Positions 1 through 10,772 of a stretch of DNA of 64,000 bases are shown one piece after another. Below the pieces are notes generated by a model that did no database searches, was not told the DNA's origin, and worked only from the letters and a program-made list of their open reading frames with translations. The DNA is from Zoogloea oleivorans (GTDB taxonomy: Bacteria > Pseudomonadota > Gammaproteobacteria > Burkholderiales > Rhodocyclaceae). Made by a program: the position numbers and the translations under genes. Where the stretch lies: assembly GCA_030157785.1 (NCBI GenBank), contig JAOAUC010000061.1:62001-126000 (forward strand), in the 5' to 3' direction. Position 1 is the stretch's first letter; every line of letters starts with the position of its first letter.

Positions 1-22
1 GCATGGCCAGATGACGGGGGAG

Positions 23-42
23 GGTCGGTGCGCTGGCGCACA
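23..42 (-). promoter_or_regulatory. Crp-like dyad facing left, off the window edge
   Basis: The + strand reads GGTCGGTGCGCTGGCGCACA, the inverted partner of the site at 75-94; the two centres are 52 bp apart, about five helical turns. In this window the GACC end of such a site always faces the gene it serves in divergent pairs. Here that end points left, and minus-strand bases 5-1 begin a hexamer CATGC(n). I infer that a minus-strand gene of the same regulon lies just outside the window. Confidence 0.6.
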
Positions 43-74
43 TGGGTCGATCAGGCCGCCGCGGACGGACCCTG

Positions 75-118
75 TGTGCGCCAGCGTACCGACCGCGAAC
101 ATCACGGATGGGTAAGCT
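75..118 (+). promoter_or_regulatory. Class II Crp-like promoter of ndvB
   Basis: The 20-bp block TGTGCGCCAGCGTACCGACC occupies 75-94 and contains the dyad GTGCG-N4-CGTAC. A -10-like hexamer TAAGCT is at 113-118, one base beyond the register seen at most other sites. The predicted start of transcription is near 125, giving a leader of about 128 nt before the GTG at 253. Confidence 0.65.
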
Positions 119-252
119 GCGCTAGAGGTTTCGCCTTGGGCCGGTGGTGGATGCCGCCCGGAACAGCTTGCCTCTCCCTCGAGAAGCAGCCGTTTGCGCG
201 ATACCCCGGTCCATCGTCAGCCGTTCCATGGCGAAACTGCGGAAGGAATCGC

Positions 253-3200
253 GTGGCAACCCTGGCCAATCCCAGTCGACCGTTCAAAACCTGGTTTCCC
301 GGTAGCGGATGGCCACAGGCCTTCCGTGACGAAGAGCCGCCGTTGCGCTCGGAGTTGTTCAGTGCCGACCAGATGGCGCAACACGGTACGGTGCTCGCCG
401 CGTCCCACGTTCTTGCCAGCGGGCAGGCGCCGGACCAGTTGCTGGCCCGTCTGGCCGAGAACGAAAGCATCCTCGTCGATGTGTGCAAGCTGCTCACCCG
501 GGCGGTGGCCGACAGCCGCCGCATCGTGCCGGCCGGTGAATGGTTGCTCGACAACTTCTATCTCATTGAAGAACAGATCCGCATGGCCAAGCGGCTGCTG
601 CCCAAGGGCTACAGCCGGGAGCTGCCACGTCTGGAGGACGGTCTGGCCAGCCCGGCGGCCGGGCGGCCGCGGGTTTACGACATTGCGCTGGAAACCGTTG
701 CCCACGGGGACGGGCGGGTAGACGCCGAAAGTCTGGCCCGCTTCGTCGCCGCTTACCAGACTGTTGCGCCGCTCAAGCTCGGCGAGCTGTGGGCGATTCC
801 TATCATGCTGCGTCTCGCGGTGATCGAGAATCTGCGCCGCGTCGGCGTGCGCATTGCGGCGGGCTGGGTCGAGCGCGAACTGGCCGACTCGTGGGCCGAC
901 CGGATGACCGAAACCGTCGAGACGGACGCCAACGGCCTGATTCTGGTGATCGCCGACATGGTGCGCTCCGAGCCGCCGATGGCCAGCGCCTTTGTGGCCG
1001 AATTGGCCCGACGCCTGCAGGGCAGGGGGCCCGCACTGGCCCTGCCGCTGAACTGGATCGAGCAGCGTCTGGCCCAGTCGGGGCTGACCATCGAGCAACT
1101 GGTGCAGTCCGAAAACCAGCAGCAGGCCGCCGACCAGGTTTCCATCAGCAACAGCATCGGCAGCTTGCGGGTGCTGGGGGCGATGGACTGGCGGGATTTC
1201 GTCGAGGCCTTGAGCCTGGTCGAGCAGACCCTGTTGGGCGACCCGGACGGTGTTTACGGCCGGATGGATTTCGCCACCCGTGACCGTTATCGCCATGCCA
1301 CCGAGACCATTGCCCGCAAGGGCCGGATGAGCGAGGAGAACGTGGCCCGCAAAGCCGTGGAACTGGCCCGGGCTGGCGCCGAGGGCGCTGGCGGCCGGAC
1401 GGCGCATGTGGGTTACTACCTGATCGACAAGGGCTTGCCCGCGCTGGAACTGGCCGCCGAGGTACGCGTGGGGGCCGTTGAGACCTTGCGTCGGGCCGCC
1501 GGGCGCAGCCCCCTGAGCCTTTATCTGGGTGCGATTGCCCTGCTTGCGGTGGCGGTTGCCGCCTGCCTGCTGACCCCCGCGCTGGGCGTCGGGCTGCCTC
1601 TGGCGGCGCTGGTGCCGGTTGGCTTCCTGGCCTTGCTGGCCGGGAGCCAACTGGCCGTGGCCCTGGTGAACTGGCTGGTGACGCTGCTGGTGACGCCGCG
1701 CCCGCTGCCGCGGATGGATTTTTCGGAAGGCATTGCGGTGCCGTCGCGCACGCTGGTGGTGGTTCCGACCATGCTCACGGGCACCGCCAGCGTCGAGGGG
1801 CTGGTCGAGGCGCTGGAGGTGCGCTTTCTGGCCAACCGGGATGCCTGCCTGCACTTTGCGCTGCTCACCGATTTCCTCGACGCCCAGCAGGCCTCGCTGC
1901 CTGGCGACGCGGCCCTGGTGGCGCAGGCCCGGGCCGGGATCGCCGCGCTCAACGACAAGTACGCCCCTGCCGAATTCGACATCTTTTTCCTGTTTCACCG
2001 GCCGCGCTGCTGGAACCCCCTGGAGCAGGCGTGGATCGGCTGCGAGCGAAAGCGCGGCAAGCTCGCCGACCTGAATGCCTTGCTGCGGGGCGGTGGCCGT
2101 GACAGCTTCGCCCTGATCGAGGGCGACATTGCGGTGCTGTCCGGCGTCAAGTACGTGATCACGCTGGATACGGATACCCAGCTCCCGCGGGATGCGGCGC
2201 GGCATTTTGTCGGTGCCATGGCGCATCCGCTGAACCGCCCGCTCTACGACCCGGACAAGCGTCGCGTTGTAGAAGGCTACGGCATCCTGCAACCGCGGGT
2301 GGCGATCAGCCTGCCGGGCACCAGCCGTTCCCGTTACGCCAAATTGTATGGCGGCGAGCCGGGCATCGACCCCTACACCCGGGCCGTCTCGGATGTGTAT
2401 CAGGACGTGTTCGGCGAAGGCTCCTTCATCGGCAAGGGCATCTACGACGTGGATGCCTTCGAGCAGTCCCTCGGCGGATGCTTCCCCGACAACCGCATCC
2501 TCAGCCACGACTTGCTGGAAGGCTGCTATGCCCGGGCCGGGCTGCTCAGCGACGGTCTGCTTTTCGAGGACTATCCGGCCCGTTACAGCGCCGATGTGAG
2601 CCGTCGCCACCGCTGGATTCGCGGCGACTGGCAACTGGCCGGCTGGCTGCTGCGCCGGGTGCCCGGCGCGGGTGCCCAGCGGCTGGCGAATCGTCTGTCG
2701 GTGCTGTCCCAGTGGAAGCTCGTGGACAATTTGCGCCGCAGCCTCGTCCCGGCGGCGCTTACCTCGCTGTTCCTGACCGGTTGGCTTGTGCTGGACGCCA
2801 GCGGGCTATGGACGGCCTCGGTCATCGGTATCCTGCTGCTGCCCTCCCTGTGCGGTACCGTGCTCGACCTGCTGCGCAAGCCGGACGAAGTGCTGTTGCG
2901 GCAGCACCTGGCTGCCGTGGCCAGCAGCACCAAACGCCATTTCGCCCAGGTGGCCTTCGAGCTGGCCTGCCTGCCTTACGAAGCCTTCTTCAGCCTCGAT
3001 GCCATCCTGCGCACGCAGTGGCGCATGCATGTCAGCCATCGGGGCCTGCTCGAATGGAAGCCGTCGAGCGAAGTCGAGCGGGAGTCGGCCGGCCGCGGCC
3101 GCAGCGATCTGGCCGCCGCGTGGCGGGCCATGGTGGTTGCACCCGGCATTGCCTCGGTGGTCGCCTTGTGGCTGGCCATGGCGCATCCGGCTGCCCTGCT

Positions 3201-6200
3201 GGTGGCCGCGCCGGTGCTGCTGCTGTGGTTCGTCGCACCGCTGCTGGCCTGGTGGATCAGCAGCCCGCTGACAAGCCGCAAGGCCGTCCTGACGCTGGAG
3301 CAGACTTTGTTCCTGCGGGCTCTGGCGCGCCGCACCTGGCGCTTTTTCGGCACCTTCGTCGGCCCTGCCGACAACTGGCTGCCCCCCGACAATTACCAGG
3401 AATACCGTGTCGCCTCGGTCGCGCATCGCACCTCGCCCACCAACATGGGGCTGGCGCTGCTGGCCAATCTGTCGGCTTACGATTTTGGTTATATCCCGCT
3501 TGGCCCGCTCGTCGAGCGCACCACCCGCACCCTCTCCACCATGCAGGGCCTGGAGCGCTACCGGGGCCACTTCTACAACTGGTACGACACCCAGAGCCTG
3601 CAGCCCCTTGCGCCGCTTTACGTGTCCACCGTGGACAGCGGCAACCTGGCCGGGCATTTGCTGACCCTGCGGGCCGGTCTCGATGCCCTGGCCGACGACC
3701 AGATCCTGCGGCCGTGCTTTCTCGCCGGCCTGAGCGACACGCTGGTGATTCTCGAGGACGCCATCGGCAGCCCGCTGACAGCCTTCTGGAAGGCGCTGGA
3801 GTCGGCCTCCAGCACCTGCCCGACCACACTCCCGGCGGCCCGGGCTACCCTCGAAGGGCTGGCCCTTTGCGCCGCCGGGGTGCTCGCCCAGGCCAGGGGC
3901 AAGCTCGATGTCGGCGACGACAAGGCCCCGGCAGTCGAGGCACATGCCTGGGCCCAGGCCTTGGTCGAGCAGGTGCAGGAAGCGCTCGACGAACTGAACT
4001 TCCTGGCGCCGTGGCTGTTGCTCCCCAAGCCGCCCCGCGGGCTCGAGGCCCTGGTAACGGGGCTGGCCGGAGAGACGGGTATCCCGTCCCTGCGTAGATT
4101 GGTAGAGCTCGATGCCGAGCTGTCGCCACAGATCCGGCAATGCCTCGGCGGAGAAGTGACGGATGCCCAGCGCACCTGGCTGGCCGAGTTGCAGGGCGCC
4201 CTGGCGGAGGCGAGCGTCCGTGCCCGGGTGCGGATGATGGCCATCGACGGGCTGGCCCTGCAGGCTGCCGACCTGGCACGCATGGAATACGATTTCCTGT
4301 TCGACAAGACCCGCCATCTGCTGACCATCGGCTACAACGTGCCGGAGCGCCGGGTCGATTCGAGCTGCTACGACCTGCTCGCCTCCGAGGCGCGTCTGGC
4401 CTGTTTTGTGGCCATTGCCCAGGGAGAGTTGCCGAAGGAAAGCTGGTTCGCCCTCGGCCGTCTGCTCACCAGTGCCGGCGGCGAGCCGGTGCTGCTGTCG
4501 TGGAGCGGCTCGATGTTCGAGTACCTGATGCCCATGCTGGTGATGCCGACCTACGACAACACCCTGCTCGACCAGACCTGCAAGGCGGCGGTGGCGCGGC
4601 AGATCGACTACGGGCGCCAGCGCGGCGTGCCGTGGGGCATTTCGGAGTCGGCCTACAACACGGTGGATGCCCAGCTCAACTACCAGTACCGGGCCTTTGG
4701 CGTGCCAGGGCTGGGCCTCAAGCGCGGGCTGGCCGAAGATCTGGTGATTGCCCCGTACGCCGCGGTGCTGGCCCTGATGGTGGCCCCCGAGGCGGCCTGC
4801 CGGAACCTGCAGCGCATGGCCGTGGAAGGCTTCATGGGCAAGTTCGGGTTCTTCGAGGCGGTGGATTACACGCCGGCCCGGCAGCGCCGGGGGCAGGCCA
4901 GGGTGCCGGTGCGGGCCTTCATGGCTCACCACCAGGGCATGAGCCTGCTGGCTCTGGCCTACCTGGTGCTGGATCGCCCGATGCAACGGCGTTTCGAGTC
5001 GGACCGCAGCTTCCAGGCGGTCATGCTGCTCCTTCAGGAGCGCATCCCGAGGGCCACGGCCCTGTTCTCCCATTCGGCCGAGATTTCAGAGCTGCGCTCC
5101 CGCACCACCGACATGGAAACGCCAATCCGGATTTTCGACAGTCCGGATACGCCGATCCCCGAAGTCCAGCTGCTTTCCAATGGCCGCTACCACGTCATGC
5201 TGACCAATGCCGGCGGTGGTTACAGCCGCTGGAAAGACCTGGCCGTGACCCGCTGGCGCGAGGATGGCACCTGCGACAGCCTGGGTTCGTTCTGCTACGT
5301 GAAGGATGTGACGAGCGGGATCTACTGGTCCACCGCCCATCAGCCGACGCTGCGCCGGCCGAGTTGTTACGAGGCGATATTCTCCGAAGGACGGGCCGAG
5401 TTCCGGCGCCGCGATTTTGTTGGCGAGGAGGGCTCCGCCGGCGACATCGAGACCTACACCGAGATCGTCGTGTCGCCCGAGGACGACATCGAGCTGCGCC
5501 GGGTGCGCATCACCAACCGGACGCGCCTGCACCGGGAAGTTGAAGTGACCAGCTACGCCGAGGTGGTGATTGCGCCTCCGGCATCGGACGCGATGCATCC
5601 GGCCTTCAGCAAGCTCTTCGTGCAGACCGAGGTGCTGGCAGAGCAGGGGGCGATTCTGTGCATGCGTCGGCCGCGCTCCGCCGGCGAGCCGACGCCGCGC
5701 ATGCTGCACCTGATGGCCGTGCATGGGGCCGACACCGGCGCCGTATCGTGGGAGACCGACCGGGCGCGCTTCATCGGCCGCACCCGCAGCACTGCCGCAC
5801 CCCTGGCAATGGACCAGGCCGGCCCGCTGTCGGATACCGTTGGTGCCGTGCTCGACCCGATCGTGGCGATCCGCCAGCGCATCGTCCTGGCGCCGGAACA
5901 ATCGGTCACCGTCGACATCGTGTCGGGCATGGCCGATACCCGCGAGCTGGCCGTCGGCCTGGTGGACAAGTATCAGGACAGGCATCTGGCCGACCGCGTC
6001 TTCGATCTGGCATGGACCCACAGCCAGGTGGAGCTGCAGCAGATCAACGCGGTGGAAGCCGACGCCCAGCTTTACGCCCGGCTGGCCGCCTCGGTGCTCC
6101 ATGCCAATGCCTGCCTGCGCGCCGATCCGGCCCTGCTGATCAAGAACCGGCGCGGCCAGTCGGGTCTGTGGGGCTATTCCATCTCGGGCGATCTGCCGAT

Positions 6201-9015
6201 CGTGCTGCTGCAGATCGGGGATGCGGCCAACATCGACCTGGTGCGCCAGCTCGTCCAGGCCCATTCATACTGGCGCCTGAAAGGGCTGATGGCCGATCTG
6301 GTGATCTGGAACGAGGATCACGCCGGCTACCGTCAGCGCCTGCAGGACCAGATCATCGGGCTCATCGCCTCGGGTATCGGGGCCAGCGTGATCGACCGGC
6401 CGGGCGGCATCTTCGTACGCTCGTCCGAACAGATCTCGGCCGAAGACCGGCTGTTGTTCCAGTCCGTCGCCCGCGTCGTCATCATCGACAGCCAGGGCTC
6501 GCTGGTGGAGCAACTCGACCGCCGCGGCCTTCCCGACGTGCGCATGCCGCGCTTCGTGCCGAGCCGCCGGCATCGTCCCGAGCTCACCGTGGTCGACTCG
6601 ACGGAAGCGACGGCCGGGCTGCTGCTCTTCAACGGTCTCGGTGGCTTTACCCCTGACGGCAGTGAATACGTGATGGCCCTCGCGCCGGGGCAGGCCACGC
6701 CGGCCCCGTGGGCCAACGTGCTGGCCAACCCGCACTTCGGCACGCTGATTTCCGAAAGCGGTATGGCCTACACGTGGAGCGAGAACGCCCATGAGTTCCG
6801 CCTCACCCCGTGGCACAACGATCCGCTGTGCGATGCCGGCGGCGAGGCCCTCTACCTGCGCGACGAGGAAAGCGGCCACCTGTGGTCGCCGACGCCGCTG
6901 CCGGTGCGGGGCTTGACGCCCTGCGTGATCCGCCATGGTTTTGGCTACAGCGTCTTCGAAACCCGCTCGGACGGCATCGTCTCGGAACTGACGGTATTCG
7001 TTGCCATGGATGCGTCGGTGAAGTTATCGGTGCTCAAGCTGCGCAACGATTCCGGCCGGCCGCGGCGCCTGTCGGCAACCGGCTACGTGGAGTGGGTGCT
7101 GGGCGATCTGCGCGAAAAATCGGCCATGCACGTGAGCACCGAGATCGCCCCGCGCAGCGGCGCGCTCTTTGCGCACAACCCCTACAGCACCGAGTTCGCC
7201 GGGCGGGTGGCCTTCTTCGATGTGGATGACCCGATGCGTACCGTCACCGGCGACCGGGCCGAGTTCATCGGCCGTAACGGCTCCCTTCAGGATCCGGCGG
7301 CGCTCCGGCATACGGCCCTGTCGGGCAAGGTCGGCGCCGGGCTCGACCCGTGCGCGGCGATCCAGGTCGATTTCGAGCTGGCCGACGGGCAGACCCATGA
7401 AGTCGTCTTCCGCCTGGGCGTAGGGCGTGACATGGAGGACGCCGGCAAGCTCGTGCAACGCTTCCGCGGCATGCCGGCAACCCGCAGCGCCCTCGATGCG
7501 GTGCGCCAGTACTGGCGCCACACCCTCGGCGCGGTGCAGGTGGAAACCCCCGATCCGGCGCTCAATGTATTGGCCAACGGCTGGCTGATTTACCAGACCC
7601 TGGCCTGCAGGATGTGGGCGCGTGGCGGCTACTACCAGTCGGGTGGCGCCTTTGGTTTTCGGGACCAGTTGCAGGATTCGATGGCCCTCGTCCATACGGT
7701 GCCGTGGCTGGTGCGTGAGCACCTGCTGCTGTGCGCCAGCCGCCAGTTTGTTGAAGGTGACGTGCAGCACTGGTGGCATCCGCCATCGGGCCGCGGTGTG
7801 CGTACCCGCTGTTCGGACGACTTCCTGTGGTTGCCGCTGGCCGTGTGCCGCTATGTGGGCACCATCGGCGACACCGGCGTGCTGGATGAGATCGTGCCCT
7901 TCCTGGATGGCCGTCCGGTCAATCCGGAGGACGATTCCTACTACGACCAGCCGGCCCGCTCCGCCGAGTCGGTCAGCCTCTATGAACACTGCGTGCACGC
8001 CATCCGGCGCGGCATCCGGCAGATGGGCGAACACGGCCTGCCGCTGATGGGTTCCGGTGACTGGAACGACGGCATGAGCCGGGTCGGGATTGGCGGGAAG
8101 GGTGAAAGCGTGTGGCTGGGCTTCTTCCTGTGCGCGGTGCTGCGGGACTTCGCCGGAGTGGCCCGGGCCCATGGCGATGCCGACTTTGCGGCGCTGTGCG
8201 TGACGGAGGGCGAACGCCTGCGCCGAAGCATCGAGCAGCACGGCTGGGACGGGGAATGGTATCGCCGCGCCTACTTCGACGATGGCACACCCCTTGGTTC
8301 GGCCTCCGGCACCGAATGCCGGATTGACTCGATTTCGCAAAGTTGGGCGGTGCTGTCGGGGGCTGGCGACAGTGCACGCAGCCGCATGGCCATGGACGCG
8401 GTGGGGGAACACCTGGTGCGCAGCGACGATGGCCTGGTGCAGCTCCTCGACCCGCCCTTCGATTCGGCGGCGCTGGACCCGGGCTATATCCGCGGCTACA
8501 TCCCCGGCGTGCGCGAGAACGGCGGGCAGTACACCCACGCCGCGGTGTGGGCCGCCATGGCCTTTGCCGAGCTGGGCGAACATGAGTTGGCCTGGGCGCT
8601 GCTGCGGCTGATTGCGCCGGTCAACCACGCCCTGTCGGCCCGCAGCGCTGCGATCTACAAGGTGGAGCCCTACGTGGTGGCCGGTGACGTGTATGCCGTG
8701 GCGCCCCATGTGGGCCGTGGCGGCTGGACCTGGCACACCGGTGCGGCAGGGTGGACTTACCGGCTGCTCATGGAGTCACTGATCGGTCTGCGCCGGGAGG
8801 GCAATGTGCTGCACCTGGCACCGCGCCTGCCGGCCGAGTGGCCGGAGGTGAAGATCGCCTACCGCTTCCGCGAGACGGTCTTCCACATTCTTGTTTCACG
8901 GGCTGCGCCGGAAAACGGGGAGCGTGGCATGACGGTGGATGGCGTTGCGTGCCTCGACATGGCGATTCCACTGGTGGATGACCAGCGGGCGCACCACGTC
9001 GAGGTGAATATCTGA
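253..9015 (+). CDS. ndvB: Cyclic beta-1,2-glucan synthase (NdvB/ChvB type)
   Basis: Giant inner-membrane enzyme that makes cyclic beta-glucans from UDP-glucose and delivers them to the periplasm, where they serve in osmotic adaptation and envelope function. The GTG at 253 is chosen because GGAAGGA lies at 241-247; an open frame reaches back to 28 but has no such site. The product is about 2,920 residues, normal for the family. Visible parts: a hydrophobic stretch near residues 418-478, a glycosyltransferase core with LDTDTQLP (DxD near 639-641) and RHRWIRGDW near 785, long carbohydrate-binding and glucoamylase-like central regions, and a C-terminal GH94 phosphorylase-like domain with GSGDWNDGM near 2600-2607, which in this family sets ring size. 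It is a single-gene unit ending at a strong hairpin, and its promoter carries the shared dyad. Confidence 0.95.
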   Translation: MATLANPSRPFKTWFPGSGWPQAFRDEEPPLRSELFSADQMAQHGTVLAASHVLASGQAPDQLLARLAENESILVDVCKLLTRAVADSRRIVPAGEWLLDNFYLIEEQIRMAKRLLPKGYSRELPRLEDGLASPAAGRPRVYDIALETVAHGDGRVDAESLARFVAAYQTVAPLKLGELWAIPIMLRLAVIENLRRVGVRIAAGWVERELADSWADRMTETVETDANGLILVIADMVRSEPPMASAFVAELARRLQGRGPALALPLNWIEQRLAQSGLTIEQLVQSENQQQAADQVSISNSIGSLRVLGAMDWRDFVEALSLVEQTLLGDPDGVYGRMDFATRDRYRHATETIARKGRMSEENVARKAVELARAGAEGAGGRTAHVGYYLIDKGLPALELAAEVRVGAVETLRRAAGRSPLSLYLGAIALLAVAVAACLLTPALGVGLPLAALVPVGFLALLAGSQLAVALVNWLVTLLVTPRPLPRMDFSEGIAVPSRTLVVVPTMLTGTASVEGLVEALEVRFLANRDACLHFALLTDFLDAQQASLPGDAALVAQARAGIAALNDKYAPAEFDIFFLFHRPRCWNPLEQAWIGCERKRGKLADLNALLRGGGRDSFALIEGDIAVLSGVKYVITLDTDTQLPRDAARHFVGAMAHPLNRPLYDPDKRRVVEGYGILQPRVAISLPGTSRSRYAKLYGGEPGIDPYTRAVSDVYQDVFGEGSFIGKGIYDVDAFEQSLGGCFPDNRILSHDLLEGCYARAGLLSDGLLFEDYPARYSADVSRRHRWIRGDWQLAGWLLRRVPGAGAQRLANRLSVLSQWKLVDNLRRSLVPAALTSLFLTGWLVLDASGLWTASVIGILLLPSLCGTVLDLLRKPDEVLLRQHLAAVASSTKRHFAQVAFELACLPYEAFFSLDAILRTQWRMHVSHRGLLEWKPSSEVERESAGRGRSDLAAAWRAMVVAPGIASVVALWLAMAHPAALLVAAPVLLLWFVAPLLAWWISSPLTSRKAVLTLEQTLFLRALARRTWRFFGTFVGPADNWLPPDNYQEYRVASVAHRTSPTNMGLALLANLSAYDFGYIPLGPLVERTTRTLSTMQGLERYRGHFYNWYDTQSLQPLAPLYVSTVDSGNLAGHLLTLRAGLDALADDQILRPCFLAGLSDTLVILEDAIGSPLTAFWKALESASSTCPTTLPAARATLEGLALCAAGVLAQARGKLDVGDDKAPAVEAHAWAQALVEQVQEALDELNFLAPWLLLPKPPRGLEALVTGLAGETGIPSLRRLVELDAELSPQIRQCLGGEVTDAQRTWLAELQGALAEASVRARVRMMAIDGLALQAADLARMEYDFLFDKTRHLLTIGYNVPERRVDSSCYDLLASEARLACFVAIAQGELPKESWFALGRLLTSAGGEPVLLSWSGSMFEYLMPMLVMPTYDNTLLDQTCKAAVARQIDYGRQRGVPWGISESAYNTVDAQLNYQYRAFGVPGLGLKRGLAEDLVIAPYAAVLALMVAPEAACRNLQRMAVEGFMGKFGFFEAVDYTPARQRRGQARVPVRAFMAHHQGMSLLALAYLVLDRPMQRRFESDRSFQAVMLLLQERIPRATALFSHSAEISELRSRTTDMETPIRIFDSPDTPIPEVQLLSNGRYHVMLTNAGGGYSRWKDLAVTRWREDGTCDSLGSFCYVKDVTSGIYWSTAHQPTLRRPSCYEAIFSEGRAEFRRRDFVGEEGSAGDIETYTEIVVSPEDDIELRRVRITNRTRLHREVEVTSYAEVVIAPPASDAMHPAFSKLFVQTEVLAEQGAILCMRRPRSAGEPTPRMLHLMAVHGADTGAVSWETDRARFIGRTRSTAAPLAMDQAGPLSDTVGAVLDPIVAIRQRIVLAPEQSVTVDIVSGMADTRELAVGLVDKYQDRHLADRVFDLAWTHSQVELQQINAVEADAQLYARLAASVLHANACLRADPALLIKNRRGQSGLWGYSISGDLPIVLLQIGDAANIDLVRQLVQAHSYWRLKGLMADLVIWNEDHAGYRQRLQDQIIGLIASGIGASVIDRPGGIFVRSSEQISAEDRLLFQSVARVVIIDSQGSLVEQLDRRGLPDVRMPRFVPSRRHRPELTVVDSTEATAGLLLFNGLGGFTPDGSEYVMALAPGQATPAPWANVLANPHFGTLISESGMAYTWSENAHEFRLTPWHNDPLCDAGGEALYLRDEESGHLWSPTPLPVRGLTPCVIRHGFGYSVFETRSDGIVSELTVFVAMDASVKLSVLKLRNDSGRPRRLSATGYVEWVLGDLREKSAMHVSTEIAPRSGALFAHNPYSTEFAGRVAFFDVDDPMRTVTGDRAEFIGRNGSLQDPAALRHTALSGKVGAGLDPCAAIQVDFELADGQTHEVVFRLGVGRDMEDAGKLVQRFRGMPATRSALDAVRQYWRHTLGAVQVETPDPALNVLANGWLIYQTLACRMWARGGYYQSGGAFGFRDQLQDSMALVHTVPWLVREHLLLCASRQFVEGDVQHWWHPPSGRGVRTRCSDDFLWLPLAVCRYVGTIGDTGVLDEIVPFLDGRPVNPEDDSYYDQPARSAESVSLYEHCVHAIRRGIRQMGEHGLPLMGSGDWNDGMSRVGIGGKGESVWLGFFLCAVLRDFAGVARAHGDADFAALCVTEGERLRRSIEQHGWDGEWYRRAYFDDGTPLGSASGTECRIDSISQSWAVLSGAGDSARSRMAMDAVGEHLVRSDDGLVQLLDPPFDSAALDPGYIRGYIPGVRENGGQYTHAAVWAAMAFAELGEHELAWALLRLIAPVNHALSARSAAIYKVEPYVVAGDVYAVAPHVGRGGWTWHTGAAGWTYRLLMESLIGLRREGNVLHLAPRLPAEWPEVKIAYRFRETVFHILVSRAAPENGERGMTVDGVACLDMAIPLVDDQRAHHVEVNI

Positions 9016-9021
9016 GGGATG

Positions 9022-9049
9022 GCGCCCGGCCGGTTTCCGGCACGGGCGC
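9022..9049. terminator. Bidirectional hairpin between ndvB and the RcnB-like gene
   Basis: GCGCCCG (9022-9028) pairs with CGGGCGC (9043-9049), with an inner CCGG/CCGG pairing around a TTT loop. It sits between two convergent genes 43 bp apart and has no clear T run, so termination is inferred from position and stem strength. Confidence 0.6.
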
Positions 9050-9058
9050 AATGCGGGC

Positions 9059-9517
9059 TTACTGGTTGAGCAGGATCTGCAGGATGACGCCGGTGGCAAT
9101 GGCCACCAGCACGTAGTCGCCCCCCGCCTGGACCCAGTGGTAGCCCCGGGGCGGTGCGCTCAGGCGATGGCCGCGCCAGTCGTTCACCACGTAGTTGCGG
9201 TGACGGTATTCGCCGGGCAGGCGGTCACCCCGGTAAAAGTTGTGCTGGGGGCCGGCGCCCGGGCCGCGGCGATCTTCGCGATAAGCCTGGGGCGGCGGCC
9301 GGTTGCCGCGCTGGTCGCGGTAGTCGCGGTGGTCACGCTGCTCGCTGCGCTGCCAGCGGCCCTGGTTTCCGTGGCCCTGACCCCGGCCGTCGTGGCCGCG
9401 TTGTGCTTGTTCATGGTTACCACGCTGGCCGTGGCGATCATTGCCGTCGGCGAAGGCAACACTCCCGGGAAGCAGGGATATCGCCAGGGCGATGGCCAGA
9501 ACTGTTTTGCTTTTCAT
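9059..9517 (-). CDS. RcnB-family periplasmic protein
   Basis: A 152-residue exported protein. The ATG at 9517 is preceded by AAGGAGCC and opens a clean signal peptide (MKSKTVLAIALAISLLPGSVAFA). The middle is rich in Arg, His, Gln and Gly (HGQRGNHEQAQRGHDGRG), a likely disordered or metal-binding stretch. The C-terminus has the RcnB-type pattern YRGDRLPGEYR...YVVNDWRGHRLSAPPRGYHW followed by a short hydrophobic tail. E. coli RcnB influences periplasmic nickel/cobalt levels, but many relatives are uncharacterised, so a metal role is only suggested. It diverges from the PRC-barrel gene; only a degenerate half of the shared dyad faces it. Confidence 0.8.
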   Translation of the reverse strand: MKSKTVLAIALAISLLPGSVAFADGNDRHGQRGNHEQAQRGHDGRGQGHGNQGRWQRSEQRDHRDYRDQRGNRPPPQAYREDRRGPGAGPQHNFYRGDRLPGEYRHRNYVVNDWRGHRLSAPPRGYHWVQAGGDYVLVAIATGVILQILLNQ

Positions 9518-9598
9518 GCGGGCTCCTTGGGTCGTGATTGACCCGTCTGACGCTAAAGCAGTCCGTCCGGCGAGTCTGTGCGTAAGCCCACAGAGGTG

Positions 9599-9641
9599 TG
9601 TGTGTTGCCCGACAGACCGGGCCTGTGCATCCACCTATCTT
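9599..9641 (+). promoter_or_regulatory. Class II Crp-like promoter of the PRC-barrel gene
   Basis: TGTGTGTTGCCCGACAGACC at 9599-9618 keeps the outer TGTG and GACC arms but has a degenerate centre. The hexamer TATCTT at 9636-9641 has A and T in the exact shared register. The start codon is 94 bp beyond the block. Confidence 0.55.
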
Positions 9642-9711
9642 GGATAGGAGGCGCTGCAGGCCTGGAGCGACGCTCTGACCCCTTCCCCAGGCGAATGATC
9701 AGGAGACAAGC

Positions 9712-10143
9712 ATGAACTACGAAGAAAACGACACCTACGGTATCTACAAGGCCAACACTGCCGGCGGCATCGGGCTCGATGCGGGCGAGGGCCCCGGCCC
9801 CGCGCTGATGGGCGCACACACCCTCATCGGCAACGACGTGGTCAGCCACAGCGCCGAGCTGCTGGGTGAAGTGAAGGAGATCATGCTGGATGTGCGCAGC
9901 GGGCGGATTGCCTATGCGGTGCTGTCCTTCGGCGGCTTCCTGGGCATGGGCGAAAAGCTCTTTGCCGTGCCGTGGAGCGCCCTGACCCTCGACACGATGA
10001 ACAAGCGCTTCATGCTCGACGTGCAAAAGGAGCAGCTCGAGCGCGCCCCGGGCTTCGACAAGGACAAGTGGCCCGACATGGCCAACCCCGAGTGGGCCGA
10101 GGGCATCCACGCCTACTATGGCCGCACCATGTACTCGCTCTGA
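9712..10143 (+). CDS. PRC-barrel domain protein
   Basis: A 143-residue soluble protein, ATG preceded by CAGGAGACAAGC. Residues about 35-105 form a PRC-barrel-like beta domain (LIGNDVVSHSAELLGEVKEIMLDVRSGRIAYAVLSFGG is the hallmark, with LFAVPWSAL following). Such proteins occur as stand-alone stress-associated proteins in many Proteobacteria; the domain binds partner proteins or RNA in other contexts, and no specific ligand can be read here. It has its own dyad promoter and is probably co-transcribed with the fatty acid hydroxylase gene 78 bp downstream. Confidence 0.85.
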   Translation: MNYEENDTYGIYKANTAGGIGLDAGEGPGPALMGAHTLIGNDVVSHSAELLGEVKEIMLDVRSGRIAYAVLSFGGFLGMGEKLFAVPWSALTLDTMNKRFMLDVQKEQLERAPGFDKDKWPDMANPEWAEGIHAYYGRTMYSL

Positions 10144-10221
10144 CATGATTCAGGCGCTGGTCTTCGCCCTGTCGAAGGCCTGGCGCCAGAGCATGAACAG
10201 GACGCGCGTGGAAGGATCGTG

Positions 10222-10770
10222 ATGGCAGATTTTCGCGTACCAGGACCGGCGTTTGCGTTTCCCCGGTCGGTGCTGATTCCGTCGGCGGTCCTGGGGGTTC
10301 TGGCGGGTTTGTGGCTGCGCATGGCCGCTATCGGCTGGTCGGCGGGCCTTGGTGCAGTGCTGGCCGGGCTGGCGGCATGGACGCTGGCGGAATACCTGCT
10401 GCACCGCTTCATCCTGCACGGAATCGAACCCTTCAAGCGCTGGCACCTGGAACATCACCGCCAGCCCGACGTGCCGATGCGCACGCCGGTGCTGTTCAGC
10501 CTGATGCTGGTGCTTGCGCTGGCCGTGCTGCCCCCGTTGCTGTGGGCCGATACGGGTCTTGCCCTGGGGTTTTCCTGCGGGCTGATAGTGGGACATCTGA
10601 CGCAGGAGCTCGTGCACTACCGGCTGCATCTGGCTGCGCCCTGCACTCAGGGCTGGCTGGCGGCCCGCTGGCGACACCACGATTTTCATCACCACGACAA
10701 CGACAGCCTGGCCTTTGGCACCTTGGGCAGCTTCTGGGACCGCCTGCTCGGCACGCAGCCGGGGCGCTAG
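10222..10770 (+). CDS. Fatty acid hydroxylase / sterol desaturase superfamily membrane protein
   Basis: A 182-residue integral membrane di-iron oxygenase-type protein. ATG 10222 is chosen over GTG 10219 because GAAGGA at 10211-10216 is five bases upstream of the ATG. Hydrophobic segments lie near residues 15-50 and 85-125. The histidine clusters expected for two iron atoms are present: EYLLHRFILH, WHLEHHRQ, HYRLH and RHHDFHHHDN. The family hydroxylates or desaturates lipids or carotenoids in the membrane; the substrate cannot be told. It lies downstream of the PRC-barrel gene and convergent with the sugar dehydrogenase, two bases apart. Confidence 0.85.
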   Translation: MADFRVPGPAFAFPRSVLIPSAVLGVLAGLWLRMAAIGWSAGLGAVLAGLAAWTLAEYLLHRFILHGIEPFKRWHLEHHRQPDVPMRTPVLFSLMLVLALAVLPPLLWADTGLALGFSCGLIVGHLTQELVHYRLHLAAPCTQGWLAARWRHHDFHHHDNDSLAFGTLGSFWDRLLGTQPGR

Positions 10771-10772
10771 TT

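Noticed and set aside
104-171. Sigma-54 (-24/-12) promoter between the dyads and ndvB
   Set aside because: I looked for GG-N10-GC in this gap as the paired upstream sites resembled enhancer sites, but no pair has the right spacing, and the -10 register explains the sites better.
217-2634. Long minus-strand open frame opposite ndvB (805 codons), with others at 2806-5073 and 7024-8736
   Set aside because: They are antisense shadows in a GC-rich gene: Gln/His/Arg-rich composition, no family motif and no ribosome site, while the plus strand encodes a continuous recognisable enzyme.
9560-9579. Divergent dyad block for the RcnB-like gene
   Set aside because: The gene-side half is good but the distal half is lost, and the hexamer GTCAAT has no A at position 2. 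Not counted in the regulon.
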